Assembly: GCA_016716745.1 (NCBI GenBank)
Contig: JADJVD010000009.1
Coordinates: forward strand, 1 to 64,000
Direction: 5' to 3'
Length of the DNA stretch: 64,000 nucleotides
Source: Hyphomicrobiales bacterium
GTDB taxonomy: Bacteria; Pseudomonadota; Alphaproteobacteria; Rhizobiales; Beijerinckiaceae
Shown: one piece after another, positions 1-8,253 of the stretch
Layout of the letters: every line of letters begins with the position of its first letter
Position numbering within the stretch: position 1 is the stretch's first letter
Notes under the pieces: generated by a model
The model's input: the letters and a program-made list of their open reading frames with translations, nothing else
What the model was told of the DNA's origin: nothing
The model's database searches: none
Translations under genes and position numbers: made by a program

Positions 1-609
1 GATCTGCCGGGCCTGCAACGCCGCGTCGAGCCCGGCCCCGCCGAGCGCGAAGGCGAAGGTCGCCGGGATGACGCCGAGCGCCGTCGTCCACAGGAAGGTG
101 GAGAACCGGACGCCGACCATCGCGGCGGCGAGGTTGACCAGCCAGAACGGGAAGATCGGCGCCAGCCGCAAGGCCAGCAGATAGGAGGCGGCGTCTTCGC
201 GGAAGCCGGCGATCAGCGCCGACAGGCGCGGGCCCGCGCGGCGGCGCAGGCGCTCGCCGAGCAGCGTCGAGGCGGCCAGAAAGAGCAGGGCGCCGCCGGC
301 GGTCGCGCCCAGAACCGCAAGCGCCGCGCCGCCGCGCGCGCCGAACAGAAATCCGCCGATCACGGTCAGCGCCGCCGCGCCCGGCAGGGCGACGGCGGTT
401 GTCGCGGCGTAGGAGACGACATAGGCGACGGCCGCCAGCAGCGGCCGCTCGGCGACAAAGGCGGCCAGCTCCGCCCGGCGTCGCGCGAGCGCGGCCAGCC
501 CCGCCGCGTCGAGGCCGAAATACAGGGCCGCGCAGAGGCCGGCCGCCAGAATGGCGAGGACGAGCGCGACGGCCCGCCTGCCGCGGCGCGCTGGATGGGT
601 GGCGATCAC
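1..609 (-). CDS. TVP38/TMEM64-family membrane protein (C-terminus beyond window)
   Basis: The minus-strand frame stays open from a GTG at 607-609 to the window edge (203 codons), so the C-terminus is missing. The protein has an N-terminal hydrophobic segment, a second hydrophobic stretch with LPGAAALTVIGGFLFG, and later RLAPIFPFWLVN, which is the conserved signature of the TVP38/TMEM64 (SNARE-associated, DedA-like) inner-membrane family. Members are thought to act in lipid or ion handling at the membrane; the substrate here is unknown. The start is the first plausible one after an arginine-poor upstream stretch, and a downstream start cannot be excluded. It faces away from rpmH, leaving a 268-base divergent promoter region. 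Confidence 0.8.
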   Translation of the reverse strand, partial: MIATHPARRGRRAVALVLAILAAGLCAALYFGLDAAGLAALARRRAELAAFVAERPLLAAVAYVVSYAATTAVALPGAAALTVIGGFLFGARGGAALAVLGATAGGALLFLAASTLLGERLRRRAGPRLSALIAGFREDAASYLLALRLAPIFPFWLVNLAAAMVGVRFSTFLWTTALGVIPATFAFALGGAGLDAALQARQI

Positions 610-877
610 GGGCTGCACACTAGCCGCGCGGTCGAGGCGGCGCGAGGCGGGCCGCGGTGATGTTTGCGCGAGCGGAGCGTGATCGGCCCGGCAGGGGCGC
701 CGGCGCGTCCGATCCTTCGTTGACTTCGCCGGCGCCTTGGCCCATAAGGCCGCACTCGATTTCGGCGGTCGCCGGCGTCGCTTTTGCGCGTGCGCGCGAG
801 GGCTGTCCACGCGGTCGTCAAGGTGGTTACTCGGTCGCGCGGGCGTCGCCGGCGACGCCCAATCCGGAGTTGGAACA

Positions 878-1012
878 GTGAAGAGGACGTATCAGCCGTC
901 GAAGCTCGTGCGCAAGCGCCGCCACGGTTTCCGCGCCCGTATGGAGACGACCGGCGGCCGCAAGGTCATCGCGGCCCGCCGCGCGCGCGGCCGCAAGCGC
1001 CTGTCGGCCTGA
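878..1012 (+). CDS. rpmH: 50S ribosomal protein L34
   Basis: A 44-residue, very basic protein that starts MKRTYQPSKLVRKRR, the invariant opening of bacterial L34, and ends in an arginine/lysine-rich tail. It is a structural component of the large ribosomal subunit. The start is GTG; the longer open frame upstream is not part of the protein, because the family begins exactly at this residue. It is the first gene of the rpmH-rnpA-yidC-yihA block, the arrangement found in many bacteria. Only 13 bases separate it from rnpA. Confidence 0.97.
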   Translation: MKRTYQPSKLVRKRRHGFRARMETTGGRKVIAARRARGRKRLSA

Positions 1013-1025
1013 CGACGGCGCCGGC

Positions 1026-1541
1026 GTGTCCGCGCCGACGGATGCGTCGCAGGGGCGCGCCGACGCGCCCGGATCCAAGCGCCAAGCGCGCACCGACGCG
1101 CCCGGCGCCAAGCCAAAGCCTGGCCGCCTGCTGCGCCGGGCCGAGTTTCTGGCGGTCGCCAAGGGCCGCCGGCGGCACCAGCCGACGCTGACGCTGCAAT
1201 GCGCCCGACGCGATCCGCCGTCCGACGGCGAGCCGCGATTCGGACTGACCGCGACGCGCAAGACCGGCGGCGCGGTGGAGCGCAACCGGATGCGTCGCCG
1301 TCTGCGCGAGGCGCTCCGGCGTCTGCCGCAAGGCGCGGCGAAGGCCGGCCATGATTACGTCGTCGTCGTGCGGCGCGAGGCGTTGACCGCGTCCTTCGAG
1401 ACGCTGCGCGAGCAGCTCGCGACGGCGCTGAACCAGATCCACGCGCCGCGCGCCGACCGCCCGCGCCGACCCGACGATCCGCCGAGAGATGCACGCGCTC
1501 CGACCGGACGCGCCGAGACAGAAATCAGGCCCCGCCGATGA
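1026..1541 (+). CDS. rnpA: Ribonuclease P protein component
   Basis: The protein subunit of RNase P, which helps the catalytic RNA remove 5' leaders from pre-tRNAs. The family core (about residues 35-140) includes LLRRAEFLAV, FGLTATRKTG and the basic RNP motif RNRMRRRLREALR. At 171 residues it is longer than the usual 110-130 because of an extra basic, low-complexity N-terminus of about 30 residues and a proline/arginine-rich tail. The start is GTG; a shorter start nearer the core is possible. Its stop overlaps the yidC start by four bases, so translation is probably coupled. There is no yidD between rnpA and yidC, unlike many genomes. Confidence 0.93.
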   Translation: MSAPTDASQGRADAPGSKRQARTDAPGAKPKPGRLLRRAEFLAVAKGRRRHQPTLTLQCARRDPPSDGEPRFGLTATRKTGGAVERNRMRRRLREALRRLPQGAAKAGHDYVVVVRREALTASFETLREQLATALNQIHAPRADRPRRPDDPPRDARAPTGRAETEIRPRR

Positions 1542-3385
1542 CTCAGGACAACAAGAATCTCATTCTGGCGATGGGCCTGTCGGTCCTCGTGCTGATCGGC
1601 TGGAACTATTTCTACGGTCAGCCGCAGCTCGAGCGCGCCCGCCAGATGCAGCAGGCGCAGACCCAGCCCGCCGGCGCTCCGACGCCCGGCGGCGCGCCGG
1701 CGCAGCCCGCCGCCCCCGGCCAGACGCCCGCGCCCGGCGCGCCGACCGCCGCGCCCGCGACTCCCGCCGCGCCGGCCGTCGCGCTCAGCCGCGAGCAGGC
1801 GCTCGCCGCCGGCCCGCGCGTCGCCATCGACACCAGGAGCCTGTCCGGTTCGATCAACCTGACCGGCGCGCGCGTCGACGACGTGAAGCTCAAGGCCTAT
1901 CGCGAGACGATCGACCCCAAGAGCCCGAACATCGTGCTGTTCTCGCCGGCCGGAACGCCGACCGCCTACTGGGCCGAGGCTGGCTTCGTCGCCGCGCCCG
2001 GCGCGCCCGTCGCCACCCCGAACGCGCAGACGGTGTGGACCGCCGATTCGACCACGCTGACGGCCGCCAAGCCGGTGACGCTGACCTGGGACAACGGCCA
2101 GGGCCTCGTCTTCCGCCGTGTCGTCTCGGTCGACGACCTGTTCATGTTCACGATTAAGGACACGGTCGAGAACAAGGGCGCCGCCGCCGTCTCTCTGCAC
2201 CCCTATGCGCTGGTCGCGCGCGAGGGCAAGCCGAAGACGGACGGCTACGCCGTGCTGCACGAAGGCTATGTCGGCGTCGTCGGCGATTCGCGCGTGCAGG
2301 AGGTCACCTACGCCGCGATCGAGAAGGAGCCGCGTCTGACCAAGACGCTGACCGGCGAGGGCGGCTGGCTCGGTATGACCGACAAATACTGGGCCTCCGC
2401 CGTCATTCCGGACGGCAAGGCTCAGATCGAGGGGCGCTACACCGCCTTCGGCCCGCCCGCCCGCCAGACCTATCAGGCGGACGCGCTCGGCGCCGCGCAG
2501 GCGATCGCCCCGGGCGCGAGCCTCGACGTCGCCACGCGCGTCTTCGCCGGCGCCAAGGAGACGGCGGCGATCGACGCCTATCAGAGCCAGCTCGGCATCA
2601 AGAATTTCGATCTGATGATCGATTGGGGCTGGTTCTATTTCATCACCAAGCCGCTCTTCAAACTGATCGACATGATCTACAAGATGGTCGGCAATTTCGG
2701 CGTCGCCATCCTGGCCGTCACGCTGATCGTCAAGCTCGTCTTCTTCCCGCTCGCCAACCGCTCCTACGAGTCGATGGCGAAGATGAAGGCGGTGCAGCCC
2801 GAGATGCAGTCGATCCGCGAACGCTATGCCGACGACCGGCAGAAGCAGCAGCAGGAGCTGATGGCGCTCTACAAGCGGGAGAAGATCAATCCCGTTTCCG
2901 GCTGCCTGCCGATGGTGATCCAGATCCCGGTGTTCTTCGCGCTCTACAAGGTGATCTTCATCACCATCGAGATGCGGCACGCGCCCTTCTTCGGCTGGAT
3001 CAAGGATCTGTCGGCGCCCGATCCGACCAACATCTTCACGCTGTTCGGCCTGATCCCGTTCGATCCGACGCAGCTCCCGGCCCTTGGCTCGTTCCTGCAT
3101 CTGGGCGTCTGGCCGCTGCTGATGGGCGTGTCGATGTTCGTCCAGATGAAGATGAACCCCGAGCCGACCGATCCCGTGCAGAAGACGATGTTCGCCTGGA
3201 TGCCGGTGATCTTCACCTTCCTGCTCGGCTCGTTCCCTGCCGGCCTCGTCATCTACTGGACGTGGAACAACATCCTGTCGGTGCTGCAGCAGGGCTACAT
3301 CATGCGCAAGAACGGCGTGAAGGTGGAGCTGTGGGGCAACCTCGCCAAGATATTCCGCAAGTCGGACCAGCCGGCCAATTCGTGA
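1538..3385 (+). CDS. yidC: Membrane protein insertase YidC
   Basis: A 615-residue inner-membrane insertase that works with SecYEG or alone to place proteins into the membrane. It has an N-terminal membrane anchor (residues 8-25), an alanine/proline-rich linker (about 35-85), a large periplasmic beta-domain (about 90-350), and the conserved C-terminal five-helix core starting near FGVAILAVTLIVK. The coiled segment SMAKMKAVQPEM and the signature NPVSGCLPMVIQIPVFFALYK are typical. Length and layout match Gram-negative YidC. It overlaps rnpA by four bases and is followed after four bases by yihA. Confidence 0.97.
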   Translation: MTQDNKNLILAMGLSVLVLIGWNYFYGQPQLERARQMQQAQTQPAGAPTPGGAPAQPAAPGQTPAPGAPTAAPATPAAPAVALSREQALAAGPRVAIDTRSLSGSINLTGARVDDVKLKAYRETIDPKSPNIVLFSPAGTPTAYWAEAGFVAAPGAPVATPNAQTVWTADSTTLTAAKPVTLTWDNGQGLVFRRVVSVDDLFMFTIKDTVENKGAAAVSLHPYALVAREGKPKTDGYAVLHEGYVGVVGDSRVQEVTYAAIEKEPRLTKTLTGEGGWLGMTDKYWASAVIPDGKAQIEGRYTAFGPPARQTYQADALGAAQAIAPGASLDVATRVFAGAKETAAIDAYQSQLGIKNFDLMIDWGWFYFITKPLFKLIDMIYKMVGNFGVAILAVTLIVKLVFFPLANRSYESMAKMKAVQPEMQSIRERYADDRQKQQQELMALYKREKINPVSGCLPMVIQIPVFFALYKVIFITIEMRHAPFFGWIKDLSAPDPTNIFTLFGLIPFDPTQLPALGSFLHLGVWPLLMGVSMFVQMKMNPEPTDPVQKTMFAWMPVIFTFLLGSFPAGLVIYWTWNNILSVLQQGYIMRKNGVKVELWGNLAKIFRKSDQPANS

Positions 3386-3389
3386 TCCC

Positions 3390-4058
3390 GTGAGCGAGGA
3401 TCGGGACCAGCAAGGCGAGGACTGGGCGGAGATCGGCCGCAAACTGTTCGCGGGCGAGGCGCGCTTCATCTGGGGCGCCTCGCGCATCGACGGCCTGCCG
3501 CCGATGGGCGCGCCCGAATTCGCCTTCGCCGGCCGCTCCAACGTCGGCAAGTCGACGCTGCTGAACGGCCTGACCGGCCGCAAGACGCTGGCGCGCACCT
3601 CGCACACGCCCGGCCGCACGCAGGAGCTGAACTTCTTCGACGTCGGCCCCGAGACCCAGGTCAAGCTGCGCCTCGTCGACATGCCGGGCTACGGCTACGC
3701 CGCCGTCGGCAAGGACAAGGTCGCCGCCTGGACGGCGCTGATGAAGGAGTTCCTGCGCGGCCGCGCGACGCTCGCCCGCGTCTTCATCCTCGTCGACGGC
3801 CGCCACGGCCTGAAGGAGGTCGACGGCGAGATGATGGACTTGCTCGACCGCTCCGCCGTCTCCTACCAGATCGTCCTGACCAAGCGCGACGAGGTGAAGG
3901 CGTCCGCCCGCGAGGCGGCGGTCGGCGCCGTGCGGCAGGCGCTGGCCCGTCGCCCGGCCGCGCATCCGGACGTGCTGTTCGTCTCCGGCCAGACCGGCGA
4001 GGGCGTCGCCGATCTGCGCGCCGTGATGGCGCGCATCGCCGCCGAGCGCGGCGCCTGA
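3390..4058 (+). CDS. yihA: Ribosome biogenesis GTP-binding protein YihA/YsxC (EngB)
   Basis: A 222-residue TrmE-Era-EngA-family GTPase needed for late assembly of the large ribosomal subunit. The P-loop lies in FAGRSNVGKSTLLNGL, followed by the switch region HTPGRTQELNFF, the G3 motif DMPGYGYA and the G4 motif TKRDEVK. Length and motif order fit EngB. The start is GTG four bases after the yidC stop, and the N-terminus is slightly longer than in E. coli. It is part of the rpmH-rnpA-yidC-yihA block. Confidence 0.95.
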   Translation: MSEDRDQQGEDWAEIGRKLFAGEARFIWGASRIDGLPPMGAPEFAFAGRSNVGKSTLLNGLTGRKTLARTSHTPGRTQELNFFDVGPETQVKLRLVDMPGYGYAAVGKDKVAAWTALMKEFLRGRATLARVFILVDGRHGLKEVDGEMMDLLDRSAVSYQIVLTKRDEVKASAREAAVGAVRQALARRPAAHPDVLFVSGQTGEGVADLRAVMARIAAERGA

Positions 4059-4123
4059 GCGCCGCATTGGACGGGCGCGCCAACTCGCTCTATGAGCCCC
4101 GCGGAGAAACGCTGGAAGCCGCC

Positions 4124-5035
4124 ATGACCGATTCCCGGACCGACGCCCGCGCCGCCGCCTCGCCTCAGGACCAAGCTCGCATCCTCGTCCAGGCGCTGCC
4201 GCACATGCTGCATTACGACGACGCCATCGTCGTGGTGAAATACGGCGGCCACGCCATGGGCGACGAGACCGTGGCGCGCGAATTCGCCCGCGACATCGTG
4301 CTGCTCGAGCAGTCCGGCGTGAACCCCGTCGTCGTGCATGGCGGCGGTCCGCAGATCGGCGCCATGCTCACCAAGCTCGGCATCAAGAGCGAGTTCGCCG
4401 CCGGCCTGCGCGTCACCGACAAGCGGACGGTCGAGATCGTCGAGATGGTGCTCGCCGGTTCGATCAACAAGCAGATCGTCGGCTTCATCAACGCCGCCGG
4501 CGGCCGCGCCATCGGCCTGTGCGGCAAGGACGGCAACATGGTCACCGCCGCCAAGGTGACGCGCGCGATCCGCGATCCCGATTCCAACATCGAGAAGATC
4601 GTCGATCTCGGTTTCGTCGGCGAGCCCGAGAAGGTCGACACGACCGTGCTCGACCAGGTGCTCGGCCGCGAGCTCATTCCCGTCCTCGCGCCGGTGGCGC
4701 AGGGCGTCGACGGCGAGACCTACAACGTCAACGCCGACACCTTCGCCGGCGCCATCGCCGGCGCGCTCGGCGCCAAGCGCCTGCTGTTCCTCACCGACGT
4801 TCCGGGCGTGCTCGACAAGAGCAAGCAACTCATCAAGGAGCTGAGCGTCGACAAGGCGCGCGCGTTGATCGCCGACGGCACCATCACCGGCGGCATGATC
4901 CCGAAGGTGGAGACCTGCATCTACGCCATCGAGCAGGGCGTCGAAGGCGTCGTCATCCTCGACGGCAAGACGCCGCACGCGGTTCTGGTCGAGCTGCTGA
5001 CCGACCACGGCGCGGGAACGCTGATCACACGATGA
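4124..5035 (+). CDS. argB: Acetylglutamate kinase
   Basis: Phosphorylates N-acetylglutamate with ATP, the second step of arginine synthesis in the cytoplasm. The 303-residue protein has the amino-acid kinase fold with VVKYGGHAMG near the N-terminus, HGGGPQIG, and GLCGKDGNMV in the middle. The chosen ATG (4124) has GGAAG upstream; an open frame reaches back to 4067 but adds residues not typical of the family. The stop overlaps the next gene by four bases (ATGA). Three further arginine genes (argD, argF, argE) lie at 44-51 kb. Confidence 0.96.
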   Translation: MTDSRTDARAAASPQDQARILVQALPHMLHYDDAIVVVKYGGHAMGDETVAREFARDIVLLEQSGVNPVVVHGGGPQIGAMLTKLGIKSEFAAGLRVTDKRTVEIVEMVLAGSINKQIVGFINAAGGRAIGLCGKDGNMVTAAKVTRAIRDPDSNIEKIVDLGFVGEPEKVDTTVLDQVLGRELIPVLAPVAQGVDGETYNVNADTFAGAIAGALGAKRLLFLTDVPGVLDKSKQLIKELSVDKARALIADGTITGGMIPKVETCIYAIEQGVEGVVILDGKTPHAVLVELLTDHGAGTLITR

Positions 5036-5781
5036 ACGATGGCGCGCGCGAGGGCGGGGCGACGGGCGCGGCTGGCATGGCCGAGGCGCGCGCTCGCTTC
5101 GCGCATGTCGACATCTGGGTGTTCGATCTCGACAACACGCTGTATCCGCCCGACAGCGACCTGTGGCCGAAGATCGACCAGCGCATCACGCTGTTCCTGG
5201 CCGAGCTGTTCGGCCTCGACGGCGCCTCCTCGCGCGCCTTGCAGAAATACTATTACGAGCGCTACGGCACGACGCTGAAGGGGCTGATGGAGGAGCATCG
5301 GATCGACGCGGACGAGTTCCTCTCCTTCGTGCACGACATCGACCGCTCCTCGCTGAAGCCCAATCACTCGCTCGCCGGCGCCATCGCCGCGCTGCCCGGT
5401 CGCAAGCTCATTCTCACCAACGGTTCGCGCGAACACGCGCTACGCACGGCCGAGCAACTCGGCGTCGACCACATGTTCGAGGACATCTTCGACATCGTCG
5501 CCGCCAACCTCGTGCCCAAGCCCGAGGCGGCCGCCTACGAGACCTTCTTCGAGCGCCACGCCGTCGATCCGCGTCGCGCCGCGATGTTCGAGGATCTCGC
5601 CCGGAACCTCATCGTCCCCCACGCGCGCGGCATGGTGACGACGCTCGTCACGCCAAAGCTCGGCGCGGTCGACCATCGCGAGGAGATGGACGACAAGGCG
5701 CGCGTCGACATCGCGCCGCAACCGCATGTCGACTTCATCACCAGCAACCTCGAAGAGTTCCTGACGACGCTGCGCCCGTGA
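5032..5781 (+). CDS. HAD-superfamily pyrimidine 5'-nucleotidase
   Basis: A 249-residue HAD hydrolase of the Sdt1/phosphoglycolate-phosphatase-like type, predicted to dephosphorylate pyrimidine nucleotides. HAD motif I is FDLDNTLYPP (nucleophile and acid aspartates), motif II lies in LTNGSREHA, the lysine of VPKPEA follows, and motif III is FEDLARNL. The helical cap lies between motifs I and II. It overlaps argB by four bases, the same pairing as in many rhizobial genomes. Substrate specificity is inferred from the family only. It converges on the next minus-strand gene with an eight-base gap. Confidence 0.88.
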   Translation: MNDGAREGGATGAAGMAEARARFAHVDIWVFDLDNTLYPPDSDLWPKIDQRITLFLAELFGLDGASSRALQKYYYERYGTTLKGLMEEHRIDADEFLSFVHDIDRSSLKPNHSLAGAIAALPGRKLILTNGSREHALRTAEQLGVDHMFEDIFDIVAANLVPKPEAAAYETFFERHAVDPRRAAMFEDLARNLIVPHARGMVTTLVTPKLGAVDHREEMDDKARVDIAPQPHVDFITSNLEEFLTTLRP

Positions 5782-5789
5782 TCCGCGCG

Positions 5790-6122
5790 TCAGCTGATGG
5801 TGCGGCAGCGCTTCCAGACGCGCGGCTTGCCGTCCGCGCCGACCGCCGTCGTCTCGTGCATCACGTCGTCGTTGAGCTGGCGGAAGTCGATGCGTCCCGC
5901 CGGCGCCTCGCCGGCCGGCGCGTCGTAGCTGAAGCTGTGGCGGCCGTAGTCGCCGCTCGCCTTGGCGCCGCCCGGCGTCAGGATCGTCGAGCCCTGGATT
6001 TCGATGCGTCGTCCCGCACCGTCGCACCAGTCGCCGTCGATGCGGTCGGCGCGCGCGGGCGCCGCCGTCCCGAAAGCGATCGCGAAAGCGGCGATCGACG
6101 CAAGACGCAGAGCCGGGCGCAT
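5790..6122 (-). CDS. Small secreted protein of unknown function
   Basis: A 110-residue protein with a clear Sec signal peptide (residues 1-23, hydrophobic core then APARA). The mature part is about 85 residues, with two cysteines, at DWCDGAG and WKRCRT, that could form a disulfide in the periplasm. I do not recognise the family. The ATG at 6122 is chosen because GGAG lies six bases upstream; another ATG is four codons earlier. The gene stands alone between convergent and same-strand neighbours. Confidence 0.72.
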   Translation of the reverse strand: MRPALRLASIAAFAIAFGTAAPARADRIDGDWCDGAGRRIEIQGSTILTPGGAKASGDYGRHSFSYDAPAGEAPAGRIDFRQLNDDVMHETTAVGADGKPRVWKRCRTIS

Positions 6123-6195
6123 GCGGGCCTCCATCCGGTGGTCAAGATCGAAGGCTAGCGCGCTCCGCGCCCGGCGCACAATCCTGACGGCTCGC

Positions 6196-7170
6196 CTACC
6201 GCGCGACGCCGCAGGCCTCGCTCGCCGCCGTCAGCGCGGCGCGCCGTCCCTCCTCGGTGCGCGCGGCGACGCGCCATGAGGGATCGGCGCCGATCCGGTC
6301 GGCGACGCAGCGGCAGCTCGTCTCGCAGCGCGCCGCCTCGGCGCCCGCCGCCTTGCACTGTTCGACGCAGGCAGGCACGAAATCGCCGCCGCCCGCCAGT
6401 CCCGGCGCCGGCGCGCCGGCGAGCGTCGCGATCACATAGACGATGGCGACCAGAACGGGCTGGTGGGCGAGATAGATCCAAAGGCTCCAGCGCCCCGCCA
6501 GCGCGAGCAGCCGCGCCGCGCCGCCCTCCGCCCGCCATGTCGCCGAGCGGATGAGAAAGGCTTGCCCCGTCAACGTGCGCGCGGCGGCGACGCCGAGCAG
6601 CATCACGCCGACCCACGGGAAGACGGGCCGCCAGTCGACCGTCGAGGGGAGCGCCGCGCCGAGGCCGAGCCACTGCCACAACGGATCGTCCAGCGCCGGC
6701 GAACGCCAGACCATCGGCAGGGCGACGACGGCCGCGCCCGCGATCAGCGCGGGCTCCCAGTGCATCCGCGCGAACGGCGCGGCGAGCAGCGTGCCGACGG
6801 CGAGCGCGTGCAGGATGCCGAACGTCACCGGCGCCTGCGGCAACGCATAGCTCGTGACGATGGTGACCGCGGCCGCCCCGAGCGCGATCTTGACGAATTG
6901 CGAGCGGAAGGCGCGCGGACTGAACCGTCCGCGATGCGCCAGCGCGGCCGAAACGCCGGCGATGAACAGAAACGCCGAGGCGATGGCGCGCGAGGCCCAG
7001 CGCATCGGCTCCGACGCGGCGACGTCGGCGTCGATCAGCCCGAAGAAGCCGAGATCCCAGACGAGATGATAGACGACCATCGCCGCGATGGCCGCCCCGC
7101 GCGCGACGTCGACGACATCGATGCGCTTGGGCGGGGCGGGCGTGTGGCGGATGTTGATGCTGCGGGCCAT
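6196..7170 (-). CDS. DUF1624 (heparan-alpha-glucosaminide acetyltransferase-like) membrane protein with Cys-rich tail
   Basis: A 324-residue polytopic membrane protein. The opening RIDVVDVARGAAIAAMVVYHLVWDLG and the following FLFIAGVSAALAHRGRF are typical of the DUF1624/YeiB-like acyltransferase group. About eight hydrophobic segments fill residues 20-265. The last roughly 60 residues are different: a soluble tail with a C-x3-C, then C-x3-C-x-C spacing (ACVEQCKAAG, ARCETSCRC). That tail is not part of the usual domain as I know it. Function is unproven: acyl or acetyl transfer to an envelope carbohydrate is the family-based guess. Confidence 0.78.
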   Translation of the reverse strand: MARSINIRHTPAPPKRIDVVDVARGAAIAAMVVYHLVWDLGFFGLIDADVAASEPMRWASRAIASAFLFIAGVSAALAHRGRFSPRAFRSQFVKIALGAAAVTIVTSYALPQAPVTFGILHALAVGTLLAAPFARMHWEPALIAGAAVVALPMVWRSPALDDPLWQWLGLGAALPSTVDWRPVFPWVGVMLLGVAAARTLTGQAFLIRSATWRAEGGAARLLALAGRWSLWIYLAHQPVLVAIVYVIATLAGAPAPGLAGGGDFVPACVEQCKAAGAEAARCETSCRCVADRIGADPSWRVAARTEEGRRAALTAASEACGVAR

Positions 7171-7195
7171 GCGTCCGGCGAGCGCCTTCCTGCGG

Positions 7196-8158
7196 TTACG
7201 GAGCGCTCGTGAAACGGCTGAACACCATGTCCGGCGCGCTGGTGTTGTGGCGCGAGGGCAGGGTGCGCCCTGCCCACAATTCCGTCACCGCGGCGCCCGG
7301 AAAGTCCATCACCCCGGATTCACGCCATTGCGCGCCGTTCTTCTCGCGCCAGGCCACTTTCGCGACATCCGAGTTGAACTCGGTCGCATACATGGAGCGC
7401 AGCGCCGCGAAGGGAAGCCCTTCCGGCGTCGGCCCGTCGAGCGTCACGTCGAGCACGAGCCGGTCCTGATCGACGCTGGTCAGCTTCAGCGTCGCCGCGC
7501 CGCCGCGCTCGAACGAGAGCTTGAAACTCTTCGTCTCCGGATCGAAGGCGATCTCCTTCAGCGCGACGATGGGCCGGCCCTGCACCTCCACCGGCCCGAC
7601 GAGGAAGGACGAGCCATAGGCCGTCCAGCGCATGTCGGCGAAGGGCAGCGGCCGCGCGCGCCAGTAGCCGTCCGGCGGATAGACGACGAGAATCTCCTCC
7701 GCCCGCTCGCGATGGCGCATCCACAGCTGCACGACGTGCAGGCCCGTCTCGACGCGCTCGCCGACGCGGAAGGGCACGGCGCCCGGCCGCCAGAAGGAGG
7801 GGAATGTGTAGCCGGTGAGCCAGAATTCCGGCGTCTCCCAGAAGGTGACGCGCCGCGCCTGCGCGCCGAACGAGGGATCGTTCGACATGTCGCAACTCGT
7901 CCAGTCCGGCGCCCAGCGGTCGACGCCGACCGAGCCGATATAGGCCGGATGCACCGCCTGAATGCGGAAAGCGCGCACGCTGCGCGAGCTCAGCGGAACG
8001 TAGACATTGTCCTTCTCCGCGCAGAGCACGCCCTCGCTGCGGTTGGCGGCGTCCACCGCAAGCTCGTTGGCGAGGTCGTAGGTCTGCGCCTGCGCGCCGG
8101 CGGCGGCGAACAGCGCGGCCGCGGCGGCCGCAAGGCGGAACAGTCTGGCCAGACGCAT
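7196..8158 (-). CDS. Secreted protein of unknown function
   Basis: A 320-residue protein with an alanine-rich signal peptide ending in AGAQA, followed by a soluble, beta-rich-looking mature region. Two cysteines are visible (GVLCAEKD and WTSCDMS). I recognise no enzyme motif. The ATG at 8158 has GAGGAG about eight bases upstream, which favours it over the longer frame. It lies 25 bases upstream of the DUF1624 gene on the same strand, so the two may be co-transcribed. Confidence 0.75.
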   Translation of the reverse strand: MRLARLFRLAAAAAALFAAAGAQAQTYDLANELAVDAANRSEGVLCAEKDNVYVPLSSRSVRAFRIQAVHPAYIGSVGVDRWAPDWTSCDMSNDPSFGAQARRVTFWETPEFWLTGYTFPSFWRPGAVPFRVGERVETGLHVVQLWMRHRERAEEILVVYPPDGYWRARPLPFADMRWTAYGSSFLVGPVEVQGRPIVALKEIAFDPETKSFKLSFERGGAATLKLTSVDQDRLVLDVTLDGPTPEGLPFAALRSMYATEFNSDVAKVAWREKNGAQWRESGVMDFPGAAVTELWAGRTLPSRHNTSAPDMVFSRFTSAP

Positions 8159-8253
8159 GGCGGCTCCTCGAGTCGAGGCCGGCACGTTATCACGCTCGCG
8201 CGCCCCTCGCTCGGCGCGCTATGGATGGCTGAAATGAGCGATTCCCGCCGATC

